64,000 bases of DNA from Symbiodinium natans. Taxonomy: Eukaryota > Sar > Dinophyceae > Suessiales > Symbiodiniaceae. Shown here in pieces: positions 46,326-58,803 of this stretch (position 1 is its first letter; each line of letters starts with the position of its first letter). Below the pieces are notes generated by a model. It saw nothing but the letters and a program-made list of their open reading frames with translations, had not been told where the DNA came from and did not search any database. Position numbers and translations under genes: made by a program. The stretch spans positions 631,001-695,000 of the forward strand of contig CAJNDS010002313.1 in assembly GCA_905221605.1 (NCBI GenBank), in the 5' to 3' direction.

Positions 46326-47819
46326 AACAATCGTTGGAGAATGCAGCCGCGGCAGCGGCGCGTGCAACGTGCGCTAAACCGTTAAGCGTGGATTTCTGAG
46401 CCTTGGATTTCTGAACCCTCACTGACCTTTGCTGTACTCTTAAGCCCTTAGTCCTTTGGTTTAAAAGGTTTTCTTCACGAAGCCAATAACAGGATCGGAC
46501 CATCGCAGAAAGCGGCTTGGAGGACCGAGCCTACGGGGACAAGGTTTTGATTGTGGGTCGAAGTCTAAGCAGCTTGGCTGTTGAGGACTACGAAAACTTT
46601 CGTAGGCTTAGACTGAGGCAGAAAAAGCTAGATTTTTGAAACACCGGTTCTGGATTTTAGGGGTACCTGGACTCTACTGGCCCGGCCAGAGGCGCCAGGT
46701 GATGAAGATGTCCGCAAGATGGCTTCCCCTCAACTTTCAAGTGCACACATGTGGGCAAACCCAATCGGTCATCGACTTGAAACCTGAACCCTATCAACCC
46801 TACATTCCCTTTAGACCCTCTGAAGCCTTTGGACCCTATGAAGCCTATGAATCCTATGAACGTTAAGAAGCCTAACCCCATGATCTCTATGAAGCCTATG
46901 AACCCCATGAACCCGATGTCACCCTGTAAAAAGCCCTCGGCAGTCCCTGTAAAGGACTGGTCTTTGAAGGACTATGAGGCGATGATGTTCCGCGCAGCCC
47001 CGTAGCCGTAGACCCTTACTTAACCTTAAACCAAATGCCGTGAACTTGCTGACCAGCTCACTGTTGAATGTGCGGATCCGGCGAGTTCAGATAAGCCAGA
47101 CCAGCTGCCATGTTGTCGTCGCTGCACCACAAATTTGTTACATCTTCCAGGCCATATATGGCGCAGAACATCATCCAAAAATGTAGGTGCATGACACGTA
47201 CGTAAGGCCGGTCTACTTCTGCGCTAGGGCTGAGTCCATCTCATCTGCCTCAGCTGCAGGGGGCAGCGAAGGTCCCAAAAGCTTACCGGTTTGGGACCTG
47301 ACCATGCAAGGACCTCTGGCATAGCAATTAGACGTGCCTTCCAAGAACCGAGTTCATGGATCAGTCTCGCCGAGGGAACGTAGGCACTGCATGAAAAAGC
47401 AACAAGCACCATGCAGACCCAAATGCAAGCCTCAGAAGGTGGAGGGGGTTTGCACCTGACCGTGCAGGTGGCATCGAGAGGGCCAAGAAGCTCTCACCTC
47501 CAGCATATGATGTGATGGATGATCTGTGCATGGTCAGATGTGTTAGGGATGATGCCTGCTTTGATTAATGCAGCTGGTGGTTATGCATGGGCTAATCTGG
47601 GCCCTATGAGGTCTTGGAGCAATGTCAAACCCCTGGGAGACGATTGCCCTAGTGAATCCCACACCTCATAAAGAAACTAAACGAGCCCGCAAGAAATCGA
47701 ACGATTCCATCGAGCCTGCATAAGCCAAGACTAGTAGACCATACTTAACAAAACTGTGTCAACAAGCGAATCGACGAATAAAAGTAGGGCAACGAATTCC
47801 CAACATACGGCCACGAACC
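46326..47819. other. Probable intron sequence of the large gene
   Basis: No credible ORF. Contains a degenerate run of CCCTATGAA/CCTATGAAG units at about 46788-46916. Confidence 0.4.
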
Positions 47820-50805
47820 GTGGAGGTCGTGGCTGACGTGGCTCGTGCCCGAAATGTCTTCATGCAGAAGTTGAAGGGCGCCCACCACTCTACGGCTGGG
47901 CACAAGGAGCCCACAGAGAAGCCTCCCGAGCATCCTGCTGCCCCGCATGCGAGACATCACTCAAACCGGCGAAGGTCCTCGACTCGGGCTCCTGGCAAAG
48001 TAAGTCCGTCCGGATCTGAGCCGCCGTTGGCGTCGGAGGATGACGTGGCGCAGATGGGTCAGGGCCAGAGCGCAGAGACTTCGGGAACTTCAATTACTTC
48101 CTCGGAGCCTGTGCAGTCCATGCGTAGGATAAGCTCTCGACAAATCAACGCAGGACGACGTCGCAGTTCAGGCGACCGCATGCGCCGTCGCAGCAAAGAG
48201 CTCCGCGTCAGGACAGCACCACATCTGCAAGCTTCCGCACAAAATGGGTCGTCAGGCAGCTCGTCAGACGGTGGCCTTTCGGATGTGGACGAAGAAGTGA
48301 AGGTCGAGAAAGTGCCGGCCAAATCGGCGCAGGAGCTGGAGGCGGAGTTTGAAGGCCGAGATGAGGATGAGGTGGATGATGAAGACGGGCTCGGGGCCTT
48401 GCTGCAGCGCTCAGATGACGTCGTGGAGGAGCGCCTGCACCGGGTGCTGCGCAAGGGCGTCCGCAGCAAGGACTTCGAGGTGATGGATGATTCCGAGCTC
48501 CAAGCCGTGGCGGAACAGGAGGAGATCGCCAACATCATCCAGACCATTGGGGCCTCTGGCAAGCTGGCGCTCGCCTGGGTCTTTATCAAGAAGTTGGGCT
48601 CCCTGAAGCGGGCGTTCAAGTGGTTCGACACCAGGAATACCCGGAAGATTCCCCAAGTTGTTTGGGATACTGGGTTTCAGCTTCTTCATATTGATGCGGA
48701 GAGGCTAACGGGCTGGAAGCCTTTCGACATCTTCAAGCAGATAGACACAGAACCCAGCGATGGCACCATCTCATACAAAGAATGGACCAGCTTCTTTGCC
48801 GATGCTGCCAAGACGATTGCTCTGGAGATGGAGTCACTTGGGGGAATTGACTTCGAGCAGCAGGTGGAGGTTCACGAAAATAGGGGGACCCTTAAAATGG
48901 ATCCCAAATCGTGGGATGCCCTTATATAAGATCATAGCCCCAAGAAAAGGCACCCCGAATCTCGGAAGCCCCCAGGTGAAGTTGCGGCGGCACAACCTGA
49001 AGATGATGAGGGACAAGCGACGGGGAAAGAGCGGGAAAGGGGAGGATTCTTGGCTGGACGACATTCAAGAGAAGCAGGCCATGAAGCAGCAAGAGGAGGA
49101 GTTCACGAAGCGGGTGAGAGCCAAGCTGATGGCTCTCCAGGAGGGGCAATCCTTCTTGTTCGGCCGCGATTGGCTCTGCACTGCAGAGGAGGCCCTTCTC
49201 TTGCTGAAGCCCCTGAAGCGCAGTGACATCGTTCAAAGTGTGGCCGAGTCGCTTTGCATGTGGTCAATTCCCTCACCGGTCTTGGTTGACGTCCGTGAAA
49301 TGCTGAAGATGCGGCCAGGGATTGGAGGCCAGGAGCAAAAGCCGCCTCAGTACAGCTTGCAGAATGTCATGGAGATGCCGACGGAGGTCCCGTCTAGCTC
49401 AGGTTCGAAGCACAAGGGCGGTGATCCGGGCAGCATCCTGGTTGTGAATCTTACCGAGTTCACCAAGACTGTGGAGGATAAACTCAAGGAGATTCCCATT
49501 CACTGCTGCGAAGAGTTCCCAACTTCGCTCTCCGAGTTGGAACGCGGTGTCGTCAAGATACTCGCACAGCGCATGGGCCTGGTCAGCAGCGTTGAGAAGA
49601 AGGGCGCCCTCTTCCAGACGATTGTGTTCAATGTCAGCTCAGACTTCGTGAAGGACATGCAGGCGCAGCTGAAGGGCCTGGAGGAGGGTCAAGGCATGCG
49701 CTTGTCCAAGGAACTCTCGGAGGAGGAACGCCGCCTGGTGAAAGCCATGGCGGAAGAGATGGGCTACGCGGTGAACGAGACCTCCACGGGCGTCGAGGCC
49801 ACCAATCTTTCGTCCTACGCACAGCAAATGCGCGAGGAGCTTGCCGAAATCGCCGTGGGTGAATCGCGCAGGCTTGTGCTTTCAAGTGCCACAGACGAGC
49901 AGCAGGTGATCCTCCAAAGGGTGGCAGCCGAGCTTGGCTTGGACTGGGAAGAGGAAGGGCACCGGCGACAGAGGATCGCCACCGTGGGGAATATGCAGCA
50001 TCTGGTGGATGAGATGAGGGAGAAGCTGTCGAACTCGACGAGCCAAGGCGCGGTGCTCTCCTTCATCCTCCCTACCACGGAATCGCAGCAAGCAACTTTC
50101 TTCGACATGGCGCAGAACTATGGATTTGAGTGCGTCGGCAAGGAGGACACTGACAAAGGCGTCAAAGCATATCTCCGGCGCCTCTCCTTCGAGCGCAGCT
50201 CGCTTGCTGCGCGGCGCCGTCGCAACAGCATCTCTGCGAGCACGCCGAAAGGAGATGGGATGCAGATCGACCTGGGCGAGACGCGGCCTCAGGGCCCGCA
50301 AAGCCCGCAGGGGGAGGATGAGGAGGGCTTGCAGGAGGACAGTGGACTGGAGGAGGACTCCGAGGAAGAGCCAGCGCAAGAGCAGGAGGTGGAGGAGAGC
50401 GTCGAAGAGGACTCTCCGGAGCCTGAGGAGTTGAAGGAGGATGACATGAGTGAGCTGCTGATCATGGGAGGTTTGCAGTCAGATGAAGACCACCTCATTC
50501 CCCGCGTGTTTGGACGATACGCCTCGGGCAATTGGCGTGGCAAAGCTTTGTTCCTTCGATATGGAGATGTGAAAACCTTCGCAGAAGACCTAAAGTATGT
50601 GACGCCCAACGTGGACACACGGCTCTACCGCTTCACAGGCATGTTCGAGTATCTCTTCGAGGATACGCTGCAGCTTCAAATTGACATGGGTGTACGAGTC
50701 GGTCACGGTCTGACCATTGAATGGTTCCAGATCTTCCTTCAAAAGGTCATCGCGCGGTTGGGCAAGCAGTTTGTGCCTGTGCTCTTCCGCCTCCTGGATG
50801 AGTGA
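47820..50805 (+). CDS. Large EF-hand-like protein with five tandem helical repeats, later exons
   Basis: Two exons. The first runs to 48869 and most likely begins at 47826 after the acceptor GTGGAG|GTCGTG. The second is 48976-50805, ending in tga. Joined with 41088-42812 they give about 1,532 residues in one frame. Exon 47826-48869 has a Ser/Arg-rich basic region, an acidic stretch (EDEVDDEDGLGAL) and an EF-hand-like module (KLGSLKRAFKWFDTRNTRKI, later DGTISYKEWTSFFADA) homologous to the one in the first exon. Exon 48976-50805 has five repeats of about 65-70 residues that end in a helix like RRLVKAMAEEMGY or ILQRVAAELGLDW. These resemble R3H-type modules but lack the canonical R-x3-H. An acidic linker follows, then a third possible EF-hand-like module (FLRYGDVKTF...GLTIEWFQIFLQKV). 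The intron at 48870-48975 is a family A element. Confidence 0.8.
48870..48975 (+). mobile_element. Family A element acting as a GT-AG intron (introner)
   Basis: This 106-nt segment carries an in-frame stop and breaks the gene. The junction GAG|GTTCAC...CCCCAG|GTGAAG is phase 0 on both sides, joining EQQVE to VKLRRHNL. Its ends are family A inverted repeats: GGTTCACGAAAATAGGGGG at the left, and GGCTTCCGAGATTCGGGGT as the reverse complement of the right end. The left repeat supplies the GT and the right repeat, with the neighbouring base, supplies the AG. A donor at 48864 (CAG|GTGGAG) is also possible and in phase. Confidence 0.75.
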
Positions 50806-51319
50806 GCATGGATCCGACAAAAAAAATGGACGTTTCAGGGCACACGTAGGAGGAGCCGAATGGCGTATGCTTCTAAAGCAATAGGAAGCTCCTGGCCAAG
50901 TCTGGGGCTTCCAAGAGCTTGCACTCATAATCTCTGCAGAGGAGTTTTCAGCCTCCAATTTCACTATTCGCACATTTGTGGTCATCAATAGTTGATTTAC
51001 CGACGGCACCTGACATCACCTGGCAGCATGGTATGCTTGAAGCCGTTCTGCCCGCTTGGGCGACATGTACATGTACACTTCTGTTTTTGGGAATCTGCCA
51101 CTGGGGTGAGCTGCGGTCTGCGTGCCGAAACAAGTAGCACTTCCGCCGATCGTAAGCTCACTGCCTCAGGAGCTTGTGTTTGAAGGTCTCACCTAGTGCT
51201 TCCTTAATTGAGGAGGCGTTTATATGCAGTAGACTCAGTAGACCTCGTACCAGAAGCCTCGCCCGCGCGTGCCAGCGTGAGAGTCGGAACAGCCACCCAA
51301 CCCGACCCCTACCCCCAAC
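50806..51319. other. 3' flank of the large gene; no other gene seen
   Basis: No recognisable poly(A) signal, as is usual in dinoflagellates. Short frames only. Confidence 0.4.
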
Positions 51320-51397
51320 ACCCCGAAACCCTGAAACCCTAAACCCGAAACCCCAAACCCTAAACCCCAAACCCCAAACCCTAAACCCTAAACCCTG
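51320..51397 (-). repeat. Interstitial telomere-like array, CCCTAAA orientation with variants
   Basis: About ten CCCTAAA, CCCCAAA and CCCTGAAA units. Confidence 0.85.
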
Positions 51398-51399
51398 AT

Positions 51400-51830
51400 G
51401 CCTCTAGTTGCCGAAAGCCTCGGAAGCCGAAGCCGAGGTCTCCCTGACGACGACCGCCGGACCAATGGTTCGGAGCCAGTGGGCGCACGTGAAAGCTCCC
51501 CGCCTGCAGAGCTGCGGCAGTTCGAAGATACCAGGAACCGTTGCCTTAGAAAGGCGCGGAAGTGTAATATTTAATATAGGGGTCGGAAGAAGTTGCTAAA
51601 CATTTTGCCTTATGATACCTTTGCAGTTATATTACAATAACCCCCCAAAACCCTGTTCTGATTATTCAGACCCCTATATCAGGTCGATGGAAGGGGGATC
51701 CTTTTTCGGGACTGCCACTGAGTACACAACACCAAGAAGCGCCCTGCTGCTATGCGAGATTCCATCCTGAAGCCAACATTGCCAGGCGTGTGTCAAGCAA
51801 CTGCATGCAGACCCCAGGTCAAAGCCACTC
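51400..51830. other. No gene seen; possible inverted-repeat element
   Basis: ATATAGGGGTC at about 51575 and GACCCCTATAT at about 51670 are inverted relative to each other, so a decayed element of about 120 bp may lie here. Confidence 0.35.
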
Positions 51831-52039
51831 CTAAACCCTAAACCCTAAACCCTAAACCCTAAACCCTAAACCTCAGGTCAGGATCCTCTCCCTACACTGC
51901 AAGGGTCCCCCCCCCCCCCAGCATTCTTTCACGGCAAACTTGGGGAGCATCCGTCAGCTCCCCATCCTGAGATCTTCAGACTTTGTTTAGGGTTTGGGGT
52001 TTAGGGTTTAGGGTCTAGGGTTTAGGGTTTAGGGTTTGG
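51831..52039. repeat. Telomere-bracketed cassette: CCCTAAA array, 113-bp spacer, TTTAGGG array
   Basis: CCCTAAA at 51831-51872, spacer 51873-51985 with a poly-C tract, TTTAGGG at 51986-52039. Confidence 0.85.
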
Positions 52040-53762
52040 GGAGAAGTAGCCTTCACCGCCCCCACCTGACAGGAGTTTGTTCAGGCGGTGGGGTGGGTGG
52101 GCCGTTCCTGAACGGAAAAGACCCCCATACCTTTCAGTACCCATCCGTTTCTACCCCTGGCAGAGCACGCTGAAGACCAAAAGGCTCACTCTCCATGAAA
52201 CTGCTGAGGTCCTGCAGCAGCAGCAGCTTGGGCTGTGAGATTTCTTGCGCCCATAGGGGCTGCAGTGGCTTCAGGACTCTCCTGTCTATTAGGCTCAATT
52301 GAGCATGTTCGGGGGTTGGGGGGGAGGGGGGGAGGGGCGGGGCTTAGCTTGGGGCATGAACGACGATAAGAAAAAGACTAGCAGTTTCAGCTGGTTCCGA
52401 AACCTATGGAACTGGCACGTTGCAGGTGAGCTCACGACGTGTGTCAACAAGTTTCAGACAATGGCCTCAACAGGTTTTTATCGGATTTTGCTTGGGACGC
52501 GTGCAGCTGAGGATGTTTGGTGGCCTGGCTTGATCGCAGTTGCTTTGGGCCGAAGGGGTGCGTTGTGAAAACTCAGCGGTCACAGGGTCCTTGTCTTGAA
52601 GGGGCTTCCGGCGTGCATCGCACTTCTTCTTGTTGGGCTTCTGGCGCCATGGTTGTCAGAGCACCATCGCACGTGCACAAGAGCTTCGTATCGAGAGTCT
52701 CAGACCACGGGCTGGGCCGGCAACGCGCTTTTCTTTTCCAAGTGGAAGTTGACTGCCCCAAGATGGTGGAGTTTCCCCTATTTCTGATAATACTCCCCCC
52801 CCCCGTCCTATGGACGAGGATGTTCATAGATGAGATGAAGAGTACCATAACGACACTCGCTGCCTGGTTGCTGCATAGGGATGCCAGGCCAATATCCCAT
52901 TCAACTGAAGAGATGCCGGTGGTTTAGGCTGGTTGGACACACGAAGAGTTCATGAAATAAGGCATGGGCGGCTTGGCCGTCATGATGGCGGCTACCTGGA
53001 TGTACAAGGCTCGCGGGCTTCAGTGTTGCCTGTTGATGCCAGTTCCAACGGCGGATTTGCTTCGTATGATCATATTATGCTGCCATGCTGGGTGGATGTG
53101 ACCCACTACACTGTCTGGAGCGCTTCAATCGCATGCCATCACTGTCTGAAGGTCCTTGCAAGGCGGTCATCTGGTTTTTGCTTGTGTTCCAGAATGGTGT
53201 TCTCGGGAAAGCTATGCTGCTCTCAGGGTTCGAGGCCCCGTCTCATACTGGACCTTGCTTCACTCTTTATAAGGAAGCGAAGCGAAAACTATTCAGAGTG
53301 AATGCGCGAAGAGAATGAAAGACGCAGGAATAAAATGAGTGAGCGAAGTGGACTCACAATGAATGTAGTCTTTCGCGAGCCACTTTCTCTTGCTGGAGTG
53401 GTGGCTGAAATGAATGAGCCGCGACAATGAAGACCCAGAAAGACTGCTTTACGGGGGCTTTGTCCTAAAATTTGTCCGGGCCCCCGCTAATTCATTGTCA
53501 GGCTCTTCATCTGGGTAAGGTGAACAAAGGGTCGCCGGGTGTCGATTGTCGTCCTCCTTCGCTATGAGCAATTCAGCAAGAGCGGCCCGAAGCAGGTCTT
53601 CTTCCTGCAAGTCAGCTGGAGAAAGGCCATCTGCATCGCCATCGTCACTGTCACCGTGTCCGACGCAGCTGCTCGCCTAAGCAACAAGTCCATGGCCAGC
53701 ATGAACTGCACAATTCCGCACAAACAGCCAGTCGCACCACTCAGTGGCCCTTTACCTTATAT
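52040..53762. other. No gene seen
   Basis: Unique sequence with a poly-G stretch near 52313-52337. Overlapping open frames (for example 52517-52927 and 52933-53301) show no motif I recognise. Confidence 0.4.
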
Positions 53763-53871
53763 TGTTGGTTAGTAGGGAATGAGGGAATTAGGGACCCTAC
53801 TCGTATACAATCCCTTAAACCAAAGGGTGTATATAGCTCCCTCACCCCCTCATTCCCTGCTCACCAACCGC
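53763..53871. mobile_element. Family C MITE-like element, copy 2
   Basis: The left end TGTTGGTTAGTAGGGAATGA and the right end CCTCATTCCCTGCTCACCAA are imperfect inverted repeats and match copy 1 at 22341-22438, including GAGGGAATTAGGG. Confidence 0.7.
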
Positions 53872-56758
53872 AAGTTACGCTTTGACGTACTCATGGTAGA
53901 AGTCCGATGCTCCTCCGGCATGCCTGGGTTCTACACGTCCTGGCTCCCTTTTTGGAAGATGTGCCTCCACAGTTTAGGAGCCCTCTAACATTTTTTCATG
54001 CCCCTAGACCCTATAGACCTAAACCCTAAACCCTAAATCCCACCTAGCCCCTAACCGCCAAGATCCCCACCTTCCTCACGACCTTTGGCGTGGTGCGGAG
54101 CCAGTGACCTCTTGGCACACACTTCCTGGGGAGGCTACAAGGCAATCCCTGCGAAACGCTGTCAAAGAAACCTGCTGTCCAGTTGGTGGTGGTTCTGAAC
54201 TTGCTCTTTGAGCTGCGGACAGGCCTAACATAGCTTCGATTAATTATTCTTCGAGCGTCCCACCCTAAGACTAAGCATCATTCCAAATGAAACCGTAAAG
54301 CCCAGGCTAAAACAGCTAATGTGGGGTGGGAGGTACTTCTACCTCGGCGAAGACGTCGTTGGAAGCATTCCAATGGCTGTGTTGCAGTTGGTCTCGAATC
54401 TGCCTTTCGGTCGCCAACTGCAGTCACTACAGGGTGTAGTTTGGGAGGCTTGCTCATGGAAGAGTCAGTCGCAGCAATGGTGCCATACTAAGCCCGGAAG
54501 CAAGGGTTGTTTGGAAGCGTCTCGCGCTTGCGACGCATCATTGCTGCGAAGGGTGCGAAAGTTGTGTCAATTAGTCAATGAAGCTGTTACAGCTTAAGTC
54601 AGGGGCCGGTGTCTACCATGCAATCCACCCATTGTTCATTAGTCCCTACTCTCAAGCCCCGCTCGACATCAAAAAATCCGCCGGAGCCCCAACGGAAAGC
54701 CCAAGATGTCAAATGAGACGGAGGGAAGCAGAGGAGGCCGAACCCCGGGTGTCCCAAACCACCGCGTGTCTCAGTAAGCTTTCAACAGAGATCATGCAAT
54801 ATTGCCAGTGCCGAGGATGATCATTGAGCTGGCGGAGACGGGCCGCGAAGGCAGCTGTGCCTATGAACATGGCCTTGTAGGGGGTGATTGGGATGGTTCC
54901 TTCCACGACGTACGGACTTAGTTCCCGTCTTGGCTTCGAATGTGGCCTGAGCCTCTTTTGCCGCAACGCGCCAGTTTATTGTCTTGATGAACTTGGGCGA
55001 TGCTTGACAGTCGCAAACTGTCGTTGGCAGGTCTCTGCTATGGATTGATCGGCACACTTCAACACTCCGCCGTGCCGTTTGCCACCGTCATCAGCAACCA
55101 GCTGCTTGCCTGATGTGGAAGTGATGTTAGTGTTTAGGGTTTAGGGTGAAAGGCCAGCATGATGCTATCCATATCTGGGTCTTGCTTGTATTGGATTCAG
55201 AGTTAGTTTCAGTTTGGTGCTCTGGGCTTTCTGACAAGCACCTCGAAATCATGAGGCTCAGTCAGTGACTTGTGCCCAACCTGGGAATTCAAATAGTAAA
55301 GCCGAAGGGTTTTAAGGGGCCAAGGCCAAAGCAAAAGCGCTGCTGCCACAAACGCATGTCGCAGCAGCAGCAGCAGCAGGGGCCACGATTGTCGTGGAAG
55401 TGCATTTGCACAAACTCATGCCTGACGTCGGACTGGAGCAGAACATGAAAAGACAAGGAGCAGCACAGACGTAGCTCAGGGCCCACAGCTGAAGTAGAAC
55501 TTGGGAGCCTTTGTCGTGAGCATTGTTGTGATGCTGGTCCGGGAGAAAGAAATAACCATGTGCACGCCAGAAATCAGCCCAAGGACTCGGGAAATGAACT
55601 TTTCCCGCTTGGCGAATTCTTGCTGACTGGGGCTGTGTCTGTGAGATTTACAACGTTCAAGCCGTGGAGAACCCCGACTACATTCACAGAGATGTAGTGC
55701 AGACGCCCACAAACTGAAGTTTTTGCAGGAAGCCGGGGGATAGATGCAAGCACTAGAACAGAAGCCTGGCAGCGGTGATGTTGGCAGGAGTATTCTCTGA
55801 GAGATGAGGGCTACGTGCTTCATGCGCTTCGTCGCCCAGAAAAGTTTGACAGGATCGTATCACAACACACGACACCCCATGACAGAACAGAACCTTTCCG
55901 AAAGATCTGGGGAAACCGCAAGTCTACAACGTAGAGGTGAGGCGCACGACTGGCAACTTAGGCAATGTAAACCTCTTGACCCCTTGTCCGAACGCTGCCG
56001 ATTCTCTGGGAAGAGGAAAGTCGAGCCTGTTCAACAGCCCTTTCTACCTTAGTTTCAGGCTCAGGATAGCCCGACCGTTTAGTGCCAACAAACAAGCTTG
56101 AGTGGGGCCGACATGAAGGGGGTGGACGCTAAGATAAATCCTAAGTTCGCAGCTCCAAGACGCACAAAAGGTCCATTCCAAATGCGACACATTGCCTTGC
56201 GTGTAAAAACCCGACCTCTGCCAACCCTGAAATCTTGAGGGTCTACGGGCTGTTCAACCCCAAGTTGTCCAACCTCGCACCCTCGGCTGCACCAAGGTGG
56301 GTTGCGGAGTTTCAAGATTGAGTGTTAGGGGGCTCTTTGGGAATACGAAGCCGGATCGACCTCAAGGCTTTTAGGTTTTCCAGGGCCTGGGCTTGAGGAT
56401 CTTGAAGGGATGCCGCTTGGTGCGAAACATGGGGAGCTCCAAATGGTTTCACTTTTTTTTTTTTGGGGGGGGGGGGTGTGAAGAGGATGTTGCAGTGTGG
56501 ACCAACCCCTCAATACCATGGAAAGCCTACAAGTTGCTTGCAGAGTTGGGTGATGCGGCAGCGTTTTGTGAGAGCCCTGCCGAGGAGAACTACGTCATGG
56601 ACACCCCCGCGTTCCGGGCGACCGTTGCGTGGTCGTATGCGCCTAGAATGCAGTGTGGGATGTGAAGAGGAGAATGCCATAGAATACCTGGGTCGATGGT
56701 GGCCATTACGACTTGCATGTGGAAGTCCATCCACCAGCCATTAGCTCGGCTTAATTCC
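53872..56758. other. No gene seen
   Basis: Short CCCTAAA at about 54021-54039, TTTAGGG at about 55133-55147, a GCAGCA run near 55360-55378, and a T9/G12 homopolymer junction near 56452-56476. The minus-strand frame at 54709-54966 is non-repetitive but not recognisable. Confidence 0.4.
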
Positions 56759-56801
56759 CCTAAACCCTAAACCGTAAACCCTAAACCCTAAACCCTAAAC
56801 T
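56759..56801 (-). repeat. Interstitial telomere-like array, CCCTAAA orientation
   Basis: About six units. Confidence 0.88.
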
Positions 56802-57049
56802 GGCTTCGCAAGGTGCTGACGTACTCTACCTCGTTCATCGCATTGGGCTTGCTTCCGCTGCACCCCGGCAAAGAATCCGGAGGTCCTGCGTGGGGGCCCA
56901 TGTTTCTGTGCTGAGTAGCCATGACAAGGGTCCAGGATGCACCCTTCTGGGTCGTTTCCCCATCCCGATGCCGATTGAGCACCTCGCAGGTGCTAAATCG
57001 GCAAATGCACCAGAAAGCCCCAGGATCCACTCAAAAAACACGCCTCAAA

Positions 57050-57256
57050 AGCCCTAAACCCAAAACCCTAAACTCCAAACCCTAAACCCTAAACCCTAAA
57101 CCCTAGGCAAAAAAAAACAAAAAAAACCCTAGTCAAGCCCCAAGCTTGTGCTCAGGATCCCCTGGCAGAAGGCTGAGGCCCACAGGCGGAAGAAGGTGGG
57201 GGGCTGTTTAAGATCCGGAAGTGGCTCCGTTTCGGGTTTAGGGTTTAGGGTTTAGG
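57050..57256. repeat. Telomere-bracketed cassette: CCCTAAA array, 127-bp spacer, TTTAGGG array
   Basis: CCCTAAA units at 57050-57106, spacer 57107-57233 beginning with A9-C-A8 then CCCTAG, and TTTAGGG units at 57234-57256. Confidence 0.8.
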
Positions 57257-58157
57257 GGTATTCCCCCTTTTTTAAAAAATTATCTTTTGGTTAAGTTCCT
57301 TTTTACTTCACTGGGCTCGCGGGCATGGCGTTTTTGCTGGTGAATTTCCTCACTTCGAGGGATTTCGAGGGGAGGTACAGGGAGGCACTTATTTGGGGTA
57401 GAGCTTAGTTTGTTGGAGTTCGGCATGTCGTATATTGAAGCTTAATTGCAAGTAAAGTTTCAGATGGACGTGTTTTCGAGTTTGCACGTATGTGCCCCTA
57501 AGCCCTAAACCCTAAACCCTGTGTAGGAGTGGAGCTCCAACTCCGTCATGGCAGCCATGGTTCTTGCCCCTCTGGCTTCGATTTCTGGGGTGCGGGCTTG
57601 CTGGAGAGTTCCCAGAGTCTTCGGGTCAATCTCCTAGCCAATGGCCTGTTGGGTGAAGTTGGTATGTGAAAGGTAGCAGAGCACGTTGCTTTGACTCTTG
57701 TTCCGGTGGTTGTTTTCTAAGTTGTTTGCTGCAGGGTTGAGGTCTCCGTCAGTATCAACAACAAGCCCGACAAGCAACAACCCTACTCGTAGCTGTTAGT
57801 TAACATGAGAAAGAATACTTATAGTCATCATACAGGGGATGGTGTTTGGGCTTCTCAAAGACACCCCCGAAATGATTTGATGTTTCATGGTCCCATGCTG
57901 CCAAGGCATAAGAAGTTGGTTGTCCCCGAACCATGAACCTAAACCCTGTACCCTAACCCCTACACCCTACACTCTAAACCTTAAAACTCTACCCCCTAGA
58001 CCCTAAACCCTAAACCCTAAACCCTTCAGGGTGTAAAAAGAAAAGCAAGCAACAGGGGTCCAGACTGAGGCGATCCCAGCCGCCTGCTTGATCTACGGAA
58101 TCATTGCCCGGATCCCAGCGGTCTGCGTTGCATTCCATGAGCCGAAGAGCAAAGAGA
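57257..58157. other. No gene seen; scattered CCCTAAA arrays
   Basis: Short CCCTAAA groups at about 57507-57521 and a degenerate run at 57944-58026. Confidence 0.5.
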
Positions 58158-58303
58158 TGGGGGTTTGCGATATTGGGGGTACCTTGTGTGGGTCCTTATG
58201 AGGGAAACCTACTATTTGAGTACCTTCTTTGGGTCCTCATTAATAAGGGAATCCTACTATTTCGGGACTAAATTAAGGGGTACCTCATTTGCGTAGACCC
58301 CCA
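58158..58303. mobile_element. Family A inverted-repeat element (146 bp)
   Basis: The left end TGGGGGTTTGCGATATTGGG then GGTACC, and the right end GGGGTACCTCATTTGCGTAG then ACCCCCAG, are inverted repeats. The word TCCTACTATTT is shared with the copy near 26790. The right end supplies a ready AG after five C bases. Confidence 0.65.
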
Positions 58304-58803
58304 GATCCTGAAGCAGAGGTCTTGATGCTCACAAGCCAGCCCGAGACGGCTTGCCTTCGATGGGTGGGTGGCCAGGGCTGCGAAAATCACAGCTTCTTGG
58401 CGGTCAGGCCTTTTCCGATGTCTGTCTTGTGAACCTTCTTGTCCCCCCTTTCCAAAAAGAAGAGCAGGAAAACGGAAAGTGTGCTTGAAATAATGACTCG
58501 TACCTCGGAACAACCTCCTAAGCACACCTTGTGCATCAAGAGCCAGCTGCAGCCCGTCGATGGACATGGAACGCCATGGACAATGGGGTTCAATGGGGGT
58601 TGCGCAACCGTGGGTCTGTGCCAACATGCTGCCTCCTCCCCTCACTCCTCCGCATACCTAGAATGCGAGTGGAGGCGTTTATACTTGCTGTTGTAATTGT
58701 GAGGTCTGTGTATTTCGGGGTGGGGGTCAGGAGGCCCCAGCCTCTTCACCCCAAAAAAGGACTTAAGGGTTTGAAAAACTCGAGGGGCCTCCGCAAGCCC
58801 TGG
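58304..58803. other. No gene seen
   Basis: Short overlapping frames only. Confidence 0.4.
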
